Shown one piece after another: positions 1-7,926 of a stretch of DNA of 21,558 nt (position 1 is the stretch's first letter; the number at the start of each line of letters is the position of its first letter). This DNA is from JBBQER01 sp052148155 (GTDB lineage: Bacteria > Actinomycetota > Acidimicrobiia > IMCC26256 > PALSA-610): contig JBKQIY010000156.1 in the NCBI GenBank assembly GCA_052148155.1, positions 1 to 21,558 of the forward strand, written 5' to 3'. The notes below the pieces were generated by a model that saw only the letters and a program-made list of their open reading frames with translations, did no database searches and was not told the DNA's origin. Both the position numbers and the translations under genes were made by a program.

Positions 1-5
1 GTGGT

Positions 6-1346
6 GTGAGGTTGTGGCGTTCGGTGTTTGTGAGACGGACCGGTGTGTTGGGCGCGCTTGTTGTCGGGGCGGTCGCGGTGGGTGTGTGTGGGTGGGCGGT
101 TCCGGTGGCGGCTGCGTCTGGTTCGAACGTGACCGTGCCGGCGGTGGTGACAAACACGTCGGCCCGGTCGGGCCGGTTTTTGGGTGCGGATGGTCCGCTG
201 CATGCGGATTCGGTGCGTCCGTCGGTGGTGGTGCCGGTCACCTATCACGGTGGTCCGGTGTTGCATTCTGCTGCGGTGTTCACAATTTTTTGGGTGCCGG
301 GCGGGTATGCGTTCCCGGACGGGTACGAGTCGACGATCTTGCAGTTCTTCTCTGATGTCGCGCATGACAGTTTTTCGCCGTCGAATGTGTTCGGGGTCGA
401 TACCCAGTATTACGACGTGACGGGCGGTGTGAAACGGTTCGTGTCGTATTCGGTGGTTGATCGGGGATCGAATGTGGATACGGCCGCGTTCCCGAAGAGT
501 GGATGTCCGAACTACACGTTGTCGTCTGGTCTGAGGAGTACGGTCTGTTTGACGGACACGCAGGTACGGCGCGAGATCCGTTCGGTGATCTCGGCGCATC
601 ATCTTCCGACCGGCCTCAGCGACGAATATGTGGTGTTCACCCCGCCGGGTGTCGCGACGTGTGAGACGTCAGCGTCCGCGTTCGCGGCGACCGACAATTG
701 TTTCGATCCGATCGAACAGAACGGTTACTGTTCGTATCACTCGTATTTCGGGTCGGGCGCCCAGACCGTGTTGTACGCGCCGTTCGCATACGAAGCGGCG
801 ACCAGTTTGTGTTCGAGTGGCGAGTCACCGAACGGGACCGTCGCCGATTCGGTGTTGAATCACGTCGCGCACGAAGAGAACGAAACGATCACCGATCCGC
901 TCGGGACCGGCTGGTACGACAGCGCCGGCGACGAAATCGCCGACAAATGCCAGTCCGTGTTGGGGACACCGATCGGATCGAACGGCACCCCGGACAGCGA
1001 ATACAACCAGCTGATCAACGGACACGGCTACTGGCTCCAAGAAATGTGGAGTAACCGCGCCCAAGCCTGCGAACAACGCAACACGTACCCGCAACCAGCC
1101 GTGTCGTTCACCTACACGCCCGCCGCCCCCACCCACGACAAGAAAGTCACGTTCCGGACCAGGGTCTCCGAACCGGGCACGACCAACTTCACCTACCGGT
1201 GGACATTCCCCAACGGCACCACCGCCACCACCGCCAACCCGACCCGCACCTTCACCAAACCCGTCTTCGTCGGGATCGTCACCCTCATCGTCACCGACCC
1301 CAACGGCGACCAAACCCGAACCGTCAAAGCCATCACCGTCACCTAA
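6..1346 (+). CDS. Secreted EXORDIUM/PHI-1-like protein with C-terminal PKD domain
   Basis: This is a 446-residue exported protein. The N-terminus has a basic start followed by a long hydrophobic stretch (residues 13-36) ending in an AAASG-type cleavage region, so it is a Sec signal peptide. The central part (about 85-355) resembles the phosphate-induced protein 1 / EXORDIUM family. The diagnostic block is at about 285-315: a histidine pair with HE at 289-290 and E293, then TDP (296-298), GWYD (302-305) and EIADKC (310-315). Several Cys pairs (167, 181, 219, 232, 242, 269) suggest disulfides outside the cell. Residues from about 364 form a PKD/Ig-like domain containing FTYRWTFPNG and a closing VTDPNGDQ segment. 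The start is a GTG only five bases into the window with no visible upstream stop, so a start outside the window cannot be excluded. The enzymatic role of this family is unproven; the HE/E block could bind metal (inference). Confidence 0.85.
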   Translation: MRLWRSVFVRRTGVLGALVVGAVAVGVCGWAVPVAAASGSNVTVPAVVTNTSARSGRFLGADGPLHADSVRPSVVVPVTYHGGPVLHSAAVFTIFWVPGGYAFPDGYESTILQFFSDVAHDSFSPSNVFGVDTQYYDVTGGVKRFVSYSVVDRGSNVDTAAFPKSGCPNYTLSSGLRSTVCLTDTQVRREIRSVISAHHLPTGLSDEYVVFTPPGVATCETSASAFAATDNCFDPIEQNGYCSYHSYFGSGAQTVLYAPFAYEAATSLCSSGESPNGTVADSVLNHVAHEENETITDPLGTGWYDSAGDEIADKCQSVLGTPIGSNGTPDSEYNQLINGHGYWLQEMWSNRAQACEQRNTYPQPAVSFTYTPAAPTHDKKVTFRTRVSEPGTTNFTYRWTFPNGTTATTANPTRTFTKPVFVGIVTLIVTDPNGDQTRTVKAITVT

Positions 1347-1710
1347 ACCCAAACCCACACCGCGAACGCCCCCGCTTGTGGCAGTCCCGTAGCCCGCTCG
1401 AACGCCCGGTCGACTCCGACCCCGGGACCGCACTGCCGATCCACACCCACAGAGACGCACACCGTGTCGGTGCGCTTCCGAGGACGATGAACGGTCCGTC
1501 AGGAGCCCGACGAGAACAGGTGGCTCGCATCGCCGCACGAACAGAACGTGTCCGGACCCGCGCGCGCGTCCCGTGTGGTGGTTGGACAAGACACGGGGCA
1601 CAGGCCCCGGGACGTATCGACTGTTGGCCGTCACCGGCACTCGTCCGCGCTCGCGGAATTCATGAACTGCGGTGCCTCACACGGTCGGTCGTTCGGTCGA
1701 TTGAAACAGG
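1347..1710. other. Gene-free gap after the PKD protein
   Basis: No reading frame here has convincing start, ribosome site and codon bias. The only structure seen is a short inverted repeat listed separately as a weak terminator. Long open frames that cross the gap are continuations of other-frame readings of the neighbours. Confidence 0.5.
1457..1475 (+). terminator. Weak candidate terminator hairpin
   Basis: An 8-bp inverted repeat (GCACACCG / CGGTGCGC, one G-U type pair) has a 3-nt loop and lies about 110 nt after the stop of the PKD protein. It is followed by only a short TTCC, so support is weak. Confidence 0.25.
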
Positions 1711-2442
1711 ATGCGGCCGTTCTGTCGGACCCTCGCGGTCGGTTTCGGACTGTTGTCGTTCGTGGGTTCGGGACCGAAACCGCCGACGGATGCGGCGATC
1801 ACTTCCGCCTACCGCGCCAGCAGCGTGGTCGGACACTCGCTGGCCGCGCCGACAACCACGTCATTCACGGTTGTTCGCGAGACACGGGTGACGATCACGC
1901 GGACGACGCGAGCGAAAACTCGAGTTCTGGTCGCCGTCAAACCCAAGGCAGCGCCGACATCGCCGCCGAACATCGCGGTGTCGCAGCCGTCGCTACCCGC
2001 GGCGCCGGCCTCGTGTGCGGCGGTGGTGGCAACGGTGATCTGGCCGTCCTCGTGGCGACCGATCTGCACTGGACCGCGTGTCGGCATCCTGGGACTGACC
2101 AGCCCCGACGGTGTGACCACGCTGTATGTCCGCCCAGGTGAGACTTCGGCCCTGTTGCGCATCGTGGCGCTCCACGAAGCTGGACACGCCTGGGACTTCA
2201 CCCACCTGACGCCGAGAAGGATTGCGCAGTGGTGCGCGGCAAGAGGTTGCAGCGCGCCAGCGTTTTTTACGGGAGGAGCGAGCGGCGCCGGATGGCACGA
2301 ACCGGGCGGCGCCGAGGACTGGGCGGCGTCATGGGACGCCTGTCACGGCGGCATATATCACCGTTCCTACCTCGGGCTGCCACCACCGATCGCGTCACAG
2401 TGTGCGCTCCAGAACTTCCTCGTCGACTATCCGGGCGGCTAG
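1711..2442 (+). CDS. Exported HExxH metalloprotease-like protein
   Basis: This 243-residue protein has a short basic N-terminus and a hydrophobic segment (about 8-20) that would act as an uncleaved anchor or signal peptide. A low-complexity Ser/Thr/Pro/Ala linker runs to about 100. The C-terminal half carries LHEAGHAWDF (HEAGH at 155-159), followed about 43 residues later by GGAEDWAASW, where E202 is a good third zinc ligand. That His-His-Glu layout is the gluzincin pattern. Cys residues at 102, 119, 175, 180, 211 and 231 fit disulfides in an exported domain. The ATG was chosen because it gives the hydrophobic N-terminus, but no good ribosome site lies at a normal distance (a GAAACAGG abuts the ATG). 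It matches no named peptidase family I can state with certainty; substrate unknown. Confidence 0.75.
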   Translation: MRPFCRTLAVGFGLLSFVGSGPKPPTDAAITSAYRASSVVGHSLAAPTTTSFTVVRETRVTITRTTRAKTRVLVAVKPKAAPTSPPNIAVSQPSLPAAPASCAAVVATVIWPSSWRPICTGPRVGILGLTSPDGVTTLYVRPGETSALLRIVALHEAGHAWDFTHLTPRRIAQWCAARGCSAPAFFTGGASGAGWHEPGGAEDWAASWDACHGGIYHRSYLGLPPPIASQCALQNFLVDYPGG

Positions 2443-2610
2443 TCCGACCGCGTCTACCGCTCGCGCGCGCCGGTCGCATCCGTTGCGATTGTGTGCAGGC
2501 GGCGAAGCGGCCGACGCTCGAGGTTGGTAACCGGCGGACCACTTCCCGGCACGTACAACTTCGCGGTCGTGGCGTCGATCTTTCTGTCACCGACGTGGGT
2601 CGGGCGTGAT

Positions 2611-3270
2611 CTACACGCGCGACCAGAAGCCGAGTTGGTGCCCTTGCAGCAGTCGGTCGACGGAACGGATATCGCTCGCGTCGAACAGCTTCGGTAAGAC
2701 CGACCGGTCGGAACGTCGTCGGAGCCGATATTGGACGACTCCTTCGTGTTCCATCGCGCCGCAAATCTCGAAGCCGCCGACCCAGTCGCCATCGAAGAAG
2801 CTCCATACTTCCACCGGTATCTCCGACGCCTCCGCGCGATTGACCGCCGCAACCGCGTCGCCATGCTCTGCGTCTTCAGCGTCGACAAGATCAACATCGA
2901 CCGACGGAACGAACACTGCACCGCCGATGACCCGAGTCCCGGTCGGCGATTCGGTATTCGTCATGCCGCGCGGCTGGGTCGCCGAGGCGATCAACTCCCG
3001 CAGCGAGGCGTCCAACGCCCGCCGTTCAATCTGATCTGCGTTGACGCACGCGACGGCACGGTCGCATGCCTGCGCGACCAGTTCCCACGCTTGCACCAGA
3101 TCGGACTCGCGTCGCTCCAAGTCAGCGCGCGACTCGTGGAGGACTTCGTTCATCGCGGAGTGCATTCGTTCCAGTCCGTCGAGTTGGACTCGGAGCCGCG
3201 CCTCAACACCGGCGGCAACTTCCGCAACTGCCTGCATCGTCTCCACACGTCGACGAGACCCGAATCTCAT
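2611..3270 (-). CDS. Hypothetical protein with N-terminal coiled coil
   Basis: This 219-residue protein is not recognised. Residues 1 to about 95 are helical and rich in Glu, Arg, Ala and Leu with heptad-like spacing, so a coiled coil is likely. A short linker (about 98-110) leads to a compact C-terminal domain with hydrophobic and aromatic strands (SEIPVEVWSFFDGDWVGGFE and the following segment through LQGHQLGFWSRV), perhaps a small ligand- or nucleic-acid-binding fold. There is no signal peptide or membrane segment. The start is supported by a GAGGTGA Shine-Dalgarno sequence 4-5 nt upstream of the ATG at 3270. It lies downstream of, and on the same strand as, HNH-related copy A, with a 299-nt gap between them. 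Confidence 0.75.
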   Translation of the reverse strand: MRFGSRRRVETMQAVAEVAAGVEARLRVQLDGLERMHSAMNEVLHESRADLERRESDLVQAWELVAQACDRAVACVNADQIERRALDASLRELIASATQPRGMTNTESPTGTRVIGGAVFVPSVDVDLVDAEDAEHGDAVAAVNRAEASEIPVEVWSFFDGDWVGGFEICGAMEHEGVVQYRLRRRSDRSVLPKLFDASDIRSVDRLLQGHQLGFWSRV

Positions 3271-3569
3271 GGTTCACCTCAGCGTCGTCGGTCGCATCCT
3301 GCTGAGTTATCCGTCTCACCCCGCGACCGTATGACAGCAACCCTCCCCCGTGCTCGGGACATCGTCCACGACGGCTGCGACCGATCCACGCTGCGTCGTC
3401 CACGACGCCGAGCCCGACGCTCAGGTCTCAGATTCCGACGAATGGCGCCAGGAGCGAGTCGAGGGAGGCCACGAGCCGTCGCTGCTCGCCACCCGCCCAG
3501 CTTGGAGCGCCGCGGCGGGTCGTGTGACGAGTTCAGCGGTGCTGGCTTCGGGCGGGACGGACATCGTCG

Positions 3570-4385
3570 TCACATGGGACCGAGGCGGACGAGGTCGTAG
3601 AGCGGGTCGTCAATCGAGAGCGGCGGCGGCCAGTCGATCTTCCGATCGAGGCTGGGGACGAGCGCGAGCAGCAGGCGTGCGACAGCGTCACCGAGTTCGG
3701 GCGTGCTCTGCTGCTGTGGGTCGGCGAGCACCTGTATGAGCAACTTGCCGATCACGAATGACGATTGCGAGAGGTAGTGCTCGTCGCCATCGATGGTGCG
3801 GCAGAACAGGTCTCGTTCATGGCTGAGGACCTGAGCTTCACCGTCATACCTGCCGACGAGGACCTGCGTGCCGGGGTGTACACCGATGCGGCGCAGATAC
3901 TCGAACGCCGAAGGTGGCGTCCGGGTGGGCGCGTCATAGCAACACTCGATGACGGCTGCATTCTTGGCCGACCAGCGAGCGAGCAGCCGTTGTTGTGTTG
4001 GTGAAAGTCGTGTCCGGCTTCCGACCATCATCGGCATCAAGAATGTGCTCACGTTGTCGTCGAGGCGCTGCATCCAGCCGTGGCTGCACGGACCGCAGAT
4101 GCAGTCGATCGTCTGGTCGACCTCCTTTCGCAATCGGCCGACGACTGCCTCGTCCGAACCGTTCTCCTTGTTCCATTCACCCAACCGGTCGGTGAAGAAG
4201 TGACACAACCACTCCGGCCAGAGGTATTCGACCGGACCGGTCGGCCGGTCGCAAAAGATACATGTCGGGCCTGCACGCACGTCGCCGCTCGGCGTCTCGG
4301 ACGACGCCGAAGGTTGCGCCGCTTCTGGCGCCGGCGGAGATCGGCGGCGCAGCGGAACGGACTCCCAAGCCGCAGTTCGCGTCAC
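3570..4385 (-). CDS. HNH-nuclease-related Cys-finger protein, copy A (catalytic residues apparently lost)
   Basis: This 271-residue protein is a clear paralogue of the protein at 12186-13172. A disordered first ~40 residues precede CIFC (42-45), then EYLWPEWL (53-60), a helical spacer, and CxCGPC (95-100) followed by SHGWMQRLDDNV. In actinobacterial HNH-like proteins of this layout that I know, the corresponding segments read CxFC, EHVWPEWL and CxxCNNGWM, so the two zinc-binding Cys pairs are kept while the expected His is Tyr54 and the expected Asn is changed. The second half (about 125-271) holds LLARWSAKNAAVIECC and YLRRIGVHPGTQVLVG and is shared with copy B. The start is uncertain: GTG at 4385 lacks a ribosome site, and GTG at 4277, just before CIFC, is an alternative. 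Role unknown; zinc-stabilised DNA or protein binding is inferred. Confidence 0.75.
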   Translation of the reverse strand: MTRTAAWESVPLRRRSPPAPEAAQPSASSETPSGDVRAGPTCIFCDRPTGPVEYLWPEWLCHFFTDRLGEWNKENGSDEAVVGRLRKEVDQTIDCICGPCSHGWMQRLDDNVSTFLMPMMVGSRTRLSPTQQRLLARWSAKNAAVIECCYDAPTRTPPSAFEYLRRIGVHPGTQVLVGRYDGEAQVLSHERDLFCRTIDGDEHYLSQSSFVIGKLLIQVLADPQQQSTPELGDAVARLLLALVPSLDRKIDWPPPLSIDDPLYDLVRLGPM

Positions 4386-4567
4386 CGCGTCAGAATACGG
4401 CGCGTGGTGACGGCTCCGACGCTCGAGTGAGAGCCAACGTTGATGTCACGGGCGGCGGCCGCCATCGACGCATGACCGCCTTACCGTCGCGCCGCCCAGC
4501 CGACGTGGTTCGTACCACCGTTGCGACACGGCTGCGACCGGGCGTCAGCCGACACCGGTTGCCTGCT

Positions 4568-4765
4568 TCAGCGGTCGCGGTCTTCGGTGCGCTGTCGTGC
4601 CGCGGTTTCCTGTTCGAGGAGGAACCGCGCCGCGGCGACGGTGGCGTCGCAGTGCCGGTCATCGAGCGCCCACGTTCGCGCGACGTAGCCGACGATGACG
4701 TCGTCTGCCAGACCATGCTCTAAAAGGACGCGGGCGGCAACGATCGGCGCACTGTGCTGGGCCAT
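4568..4765 (-). CDS. Small 65-aa hypothetical protein
   Basis: This 65-residue protein starts at an ATG with a strong ribosome site (GGGGGAG about 7 nt upstream). It is a single two- to three-helix unit: a start MAQHSAPIVAARVLLEHG, then LADDVIVGYVARTWALDD, then VAAARFLLEQE and a charged tail. The repeated helix pattern VAARVLLE and VAAARFLLE suggests an internal duplication of a helix-turn motif. It has no signal peptide. I do not recognise the family. The larger open frame that contains it reads through the downstream LPFTG gene out of frame and is not real upstream of this ATG. It sits between the LPFTG gene and copy A, all on the same strand, and could be co-transcribed with either. Confidence 0.65.
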   Translation of the reverse strand: MAQHSAPIVAARVLLEHGLADDVIVGYVARTWALDDRHCDATVAAARFLLEQETAARQRTEDRDR

Positions 4766-4917
4766 AGAACTGCTCCCCCTGGCCCCGCCTCCGCGTCCCG
4801 TGACAATAACCGGCCGAGGATCGGCGCCGACGTCATTTCGTTGCGTCGCGATGTCGCGCACCAATCCCCGGTGCGTCAACGCCGGCGAGTTTCGGATTGC
4901 CGGATCAGCCCTGTCGG

Positions 4918-5832
4918 TTAGGAGCGGGGAGACCGGAGGCGTCGTTTGTACCCGAGGACGAGTCCGCCGGTGGTGACACAGCACAGCCCGAGGATGACCG
5001 GGCCGCTTGTACCGCTTCCGGTAAACGGCAAACTCTCGGCACCAGCCGTCGGCTGCGTTCCCGGCGAGCTGGTGGTACTCGGGACCGTGCTGCCCTGGCC
5101 CTTCACGGTGGTATCGGTCGCCGGCTTTGTGGTCGAGGTCGTGGAGATCGTGGTCGTGCCGAGGACGCCCGTGTTCGACGTGGTCACGGGAGACGTCGTG
5201 CCCGTTGCCGGAGAAGTCGTGGGGGTCGCCGGCGCCGTGGTCGCTACCTCGATCGGCGCCGTGGTGGGAGAGGTGGTCGGACCCGCCTGGGACGTGGTCG
5301 TCGACGCGGACGTCGTGGTCGTGACGCACCACGCGCAGATCGTCGTCGTCGGATACGTCGTTGTCGCGGTCGTGGTGGTCGGCGGCTGCGTCGTCGAGGT
5401 GGTTGTCGTCGTGTTGCACGAGGCTGAGCTGAGGACAACCGACCCGCCGTCAACGGCCGCGTAGCCGTTCGCCCAGGTGACGTAGACGTTGAGCGTGATC
5501 GTGCCGGCGACATCGTCGGGAACGTTCGTCGTCGCTGACGTAGACCCGGCTGCGCCAACCGCGTGACTCCAGCCGGTCGTTGGGTAGTACTGCGATCCGA
5601 TCGACGAGAGGGCATGAACGATCGTCATTCCCATATCGGTTTGATCGTTGGTGACCGACCAGGCAATGACTTGATTGGCGCCCGCGCACTGCGTCGAACC
5701 CTGCACAATGGCATTGCAGGTCCACCCCGGAGCGGCGAGGCCCAACACGACCGCCACCGCGACGCCCGCGACGAGCCCAAAGCGCAACCGTCGGCCCCGC
5801 CAGTCGCGAGAGTGTCCCCACACTCGATGCAC
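4918..5832 (-). CDS. LPFTG cell-wall-anchored surface protein with Thr-rich stalk (protein 1)
   Basis: This 304-residue protein has the full layout of a sortase substrate. A basic N-terminus and hydrophobic core (about 17-37) form the signal peptide. A beta-rich globular domain (about 38-136) begins and ends with Cys (39, 48, 136 region) and contains IAWSVTND, ITLNVYVTWANGY and GGSVVLSSASC. A Thr/Ser/Pro stalk of about 120 residues follows, then LPFTG (268-272), a hydrophobic helix and a KRRLRSPRS positive tail. Sortase would cleave between Thr and Gly and link it to peptidoglycan. The GTG start has a G-rich ribosome site 5 nt upstream. Shortly before the sorting signal it carries QGSTVPST, a motif shared with the second LPFTG protein (10744-11355). 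No sortase is encoded in the window. Confidence 0.9.
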   Translation of the reverse strand: MHRVWGHSRDWRGRRLRFGLVAGVAVAVVLGLAAPGWTCNAIVQGSTQCAGANQVIAWSVTNDQTDMGMTIVHALSSIGSQYYPTTGWSHAVGAAGSTSATTNVPDDVAGTITLNVYVTWANGYAAVDGGSVVLSSASCNTTTTTSTTQPPTTTTATTTYPTTTICAWCVTTTTSASTTTSQAGPTTSPTTAPIEVATTAPATPTTSPATGTTSPVTTSNTGVLGTTTISTTSTTKPATDTTVKGQGSTVPSTTSSPGTQPTAGAESLPFTGSGTSGPVILGLCCVTTGGLVLGYKRRLRSPRS

Positions 5833-5864
5833 AACGGCCCCCCACGCCCCAACCGGCCGCCTCG

Positions 5865-5870
5865 TTTATA
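5865..5870 (-). promoter_or_regulatory. Candidate -10 box for LPFTG protein 1
   Basis: On the minus strand this reads TATAAA, a good -10 match, 33 nt before the GTG start. It lies within the short inverted repeat CTCGT/ACGAG. No convincing -35 box lies 16-18 nt upstream, so the call is tentative. Confidence 0.3.
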
Positions 5871-5987
5871 CCGGTACGAGTAAGTTACTACCAGGCGTAC
5901 GGAATGTCACTCATATCCCGAAATCGCCATCGTGGTGCGGTTCGCCAGGACCGGGGAGAACTGTGATCCGCGACGCCGGTTGGGTCG

Positions 5988-6365
5988 CTACCGGTTGCTC
6001 AGGTGCCAGTCGTCGCCATCGTCAGGACGGGCGCGGTTCTTGCCGCGCTGCCACCACTTGCGGGCTCGCTGGGTCTTGTCGAGATCGGCGAGCGTCGCTG
6101 GCTCAGCAGCTTCGACGATCGTCTCGGCGTCATCGAGTAAGTCTTCGATGTCTTCCGCCTTCTCGTCGGGTTCGTCCTCAACCTGGTCACGCGCGAGCGA
6201 ACCCTGGACGAAGGTGCCGTCGATGACGGTGCGTTCGTATTGGGCACAGTTTTCGGGGCAGCGCCACGGTGCCTCGGGCGCCAGGTCGAGCACACAGAAA
6301 CGCGCTGCCTCACCGTCGTCGTAGAGGCGGCTCGCGAAATGTCGGCAGTCCTCGCGCATTGGCAT
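5988..6365 (-). CDS. Conserved Cys-cluster hypothetical protein
   Basis: This 125-residue cytoplasmic protein begins MPMREDCRHFASRLY and has four Cys in its first 40 residues (7, 24, 36, 40), with the pattern DLAPEAPWRCPENC typical of a small conserved actinobacterial family of unknown function. The spacing would suit zinc or an Fe-S cluster. The middle (about 58-95) is very acidic (DQVEDEPDEKAEDIEDLLDD), and the C-terminus is basic then acidic, with Trp residues (RKWWQRGKNR). It lies downstream of the VOC protein on the same strand with a 39-nt gap, so the two may form an operon. No clear Shine-Dalgarno site precedes the ATG; the second ATG two codons on is equally possible. Family resemblance is from memory of similar N-termini. 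Confidence 0.75.
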   Translation of the reverse strand: MPMREDCRHFASRLYDDGEAARFCVLDLAPEAPWRCPENCAQYERTVIDGTFVQGSLARDQVEDEPDEKAEDIEDLLDDAETIVEAAEPATLADLDKTQRARKWWQRGKNRARPDDGDDWHLSNR

Positions 6366-6404
6366 GCGACGAGTGTGCCACGCGTCGGCGCTGCGATCCC
6401 GCGT

Positions 6405-6896
6405 CTAGGAAAGGTCTGGGCCAGACGGCGTTGACGCGTAACGTGCAGCCGGCGTGCCGGGCGGGTGGTGAACACCGATCTGCGCGTCGGGATTCTCCAC
6501 ACAGACTTCGCATTCGAGGCCGTCAGGATCGCGAAAGAACACGCTCAGGATCGCGCCAAAGTCCGTGACGAACTCATCGGCTGCGCCTCGCGCGATGAGC
6601 CGGTCCCGGATCGTGTCGAACGCCTCGATGGATGCCGCTTGTAATGCCAGATGGTCGAGTCGACCCCGCCCGAACATCGGCGTCTGGCGTTCGGCCTCAG
6701 TGTTGCCGACGATCTCGAAGACGTTCAGTTCTGCGCTCGGACCGACGTTGATCACCGTCATCCTGACGTCGGGCTTGTCGTCGGTCTCGGGTCCGTCGCG
6801 CAGTACTTCGGCGTCGAAGACGTCGACGTAGAACGCCTGGAGCCGTGCCGTATCGCTGGTGAGGACTGCGACGTGGTTGAACCCATTGACCAACAT
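6405..6896 (-). CDS. VOC superfamily (glyoxalase/dioxygenase-like) metalloprotein
   Basis: This 163-residue protein is a complete single-chain VOC fold made of two beta-alpha-beta-beta-beta modules. The first starts with FNHVAVLTSD (H8) and ends with LNVFEIVG (E61). The second starts with LDHLALQA (H82) and ends with FFRDPDGLECEVCVEN (E130). H8, E61, H82 and E130 match the usual four metal-facing positions, so a divalent-metal enzyme is likely, in the range of lactoylglutathione lyase, ring-cleavage dioxygenase or fosfomycin-resistance-like proteins; the substrate cannot be told. The C-terminal tail from about 136 (HHPPGTPAARYASTPSGPDLS) is an unstructured extension. The start ATG has an unusually extended purine-rich ribosome site, listed separately. 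The Cys-cluster gene follows 39 nt downstream. Confidence 0.9.
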   Translation of the reverse strand: MLVNGFNHVAVLTSDTARLQAFYVDVFDAEVLRDGPETDDKPDVRMTVINVGPSAELNVFEIVGNTEAERQTPMFGRGRLDHLALQAASIEAFDTIRDRLIARGAADEFVTDFGAILSVFFRDPDGLECEVCVENPDAQIGVHHPPGTPAARYASTPSGPDLS

Positions 6897-6905
6897 GGAT
6901 ACGAG

Positions 6906-6922
6906 CCTCCTCCTCCTCCCCC
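6906..6922 (-). promoter_or_regulatory. Extended polypurine Shine-Dalgarno tract of the VOC gene
   Basis: On the minus strand a 17-nt all-purine run, GGGGG then four repeats of AGG, ends 9 nt before the ATG. It offers several overlapping AGGAGG registers, so it fixes the start and predicts strong translation. The 3-nt repeat could also be a slippage hot spot. Confidence 0.6.
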
Positions 6923-7057
6923 GCCGCCGAGACTACGACGCAGCTCAGGCGAACGCCCGTTCGTACGGTACGAGATCGAAACCACCCCCCAGGATTGCGG
7001 TTCGTCTCGCCGGGGAACATACACAGCGAACCGACGGCGGGACCGAAGGGGTTGGAC

Positions 7058-7273
7058 ATGACCGTACTGATGCGTTTACAGGATCAACAACCGTTCGCAT
7101 ACACGCACGACCACCGCGAGTACCGGCACGTCGTCGACCACACCCCTTGGGCGCACGAGTTCGACGGATGGCTGATTTCAGCCCGGTCGGGTCGTCCGCT
7201 CGCCATGCAGGTCGGGAATTTCTATCTCGACTCAGAAACCCTCTCGCTCCTGTACTTCGAGTCGTCCGACTGA
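7058..7273 (+). CDS. Small His-rich hypothetical protein
   Basis: This 71-residue protein is not recognised. The ATG at 7058 has a GAAGGGG ribosome site 6 nt upstream and was preferred to an in-frame start 63 nt earlier, which lacks one. The N-terminal half is rich in His and acidic residues (H17, H19, H24, H28, H33 in YTHDHREYRHVVDHTPWAHEF). The C-terminal half looks like two beta strands (DGWLISARSGRPLAMQVGNF, then SLLYFESSD). It has no signal or membrane segment. It is divergent from the VOC gene with about 160 nt between starts. Metal binding by the His cluster is only a possibility. Confidence 0.55.
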   Translation: MTVLMRLQDQQPFAYTHDHREYRHVVDHTPWAHEFDGWLISARSGRPLAMQVGNFYLDSETLSLLYFESSD

Positions 7274-7878
7274 ACGCATCGCGGCGGGTTGCGTCGGGAG
7301 CGCGACCGGTCGGTTTCGTCGACGCGTCGACGAGATCCCCACGATCACCGCCTCGAACCAGGCGTTCGCCGCCGGCGACGCAAGGGCGCCGTGAGGCCGT
7401 CCCGGTCGCGATCGCTTCAGTCGATGCGGCGGTCGGACGGTCGGCGCCACGACGTCGTAGCGGCGAAGACCGAAGCCGAACGCGTCGCGCTGACCTCGTA
7501 GGTCGCGCTGGGCCGCTCAGTCGATCTGTACCCCGAACCGAGCCGCGTTTGTCGCGTTGGCAGCCAGACGACCGCTCGATTCAACCCCTCGGCTGGTCGG
7601 CTGGCCCGCTTCGGTGCGCGCGGACCTTTCACGTGCCGGACGACCTCCGACGATCAGTTTCGCCATCGGCGACGCGGCGTACCTCGCGCGTTCGTCCGTT
7701 GACGGTGCGAGAGGATGCCGTGGTTGTTGCTCGCGTGAGCCGTGAGGGGAACGCGATCATGTCGCCCCCGACGCCAGCAGGCGTCGCGGGTACCCCTTCG
7801 GGCAGGGCCGGCGTGACCGTTCGCGTTTCGAGAACGTGGCGTTCGACGCGATGGTCGGTGCGGGTCCGATCTTTCGTC
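7274..7878. other. Long gene-free stretch, possibly decayed coding DNA
   Basis: About 600 nt carry no convincing gene. Short open frames lack ribosome sites, and none shows a recognisable domain. One short stretch on the plus strand near 7327-7396 has coding-like codon use (reads VDEIPTITASNQAFAAGD before a stop), which could be a gene remnant. A 7-bp hairpin (CGACGCC/GGCGTCG, loop AGCA) is at 7769-7786. Confidence 0.4.
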
Positions 7879-7907
7879 GTGGCATCTCGATGAGATCTCG
7901 CTAGGGT
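7879..7907 (+). promoter_or_regulatory. Candidate promoter for the PH-like protein gene
   Basis: GTGGCA (7879-7884), a 17-nt spacer, and TAGGGT (7902-7907) match actinobacterial -35/-10 boxes at correct spacing. The start codon is only 20 nt after the -10 box and has its own ribosome site, so the leader would be very short. Confidence 0.45.
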
Positions 7908-7926
7908 TGAACTGCTGGGAGGTGAC

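Noticed and set aside
825..1640. Minus-strand 271-codon open frame
   Set aside because: Gly/Val/Arg-rich shadow of the PKD protein gene and the following gap, without ribosome site or domain.
4946..5464. Plus-strand Val-rich open frame opposite LPFTG protein 1
   Set aside because: Poly-Val reading is the antisense of Thr codons in the stalk; it has no ribosome site and the minus strand has a full signal peptide and sorting signal.
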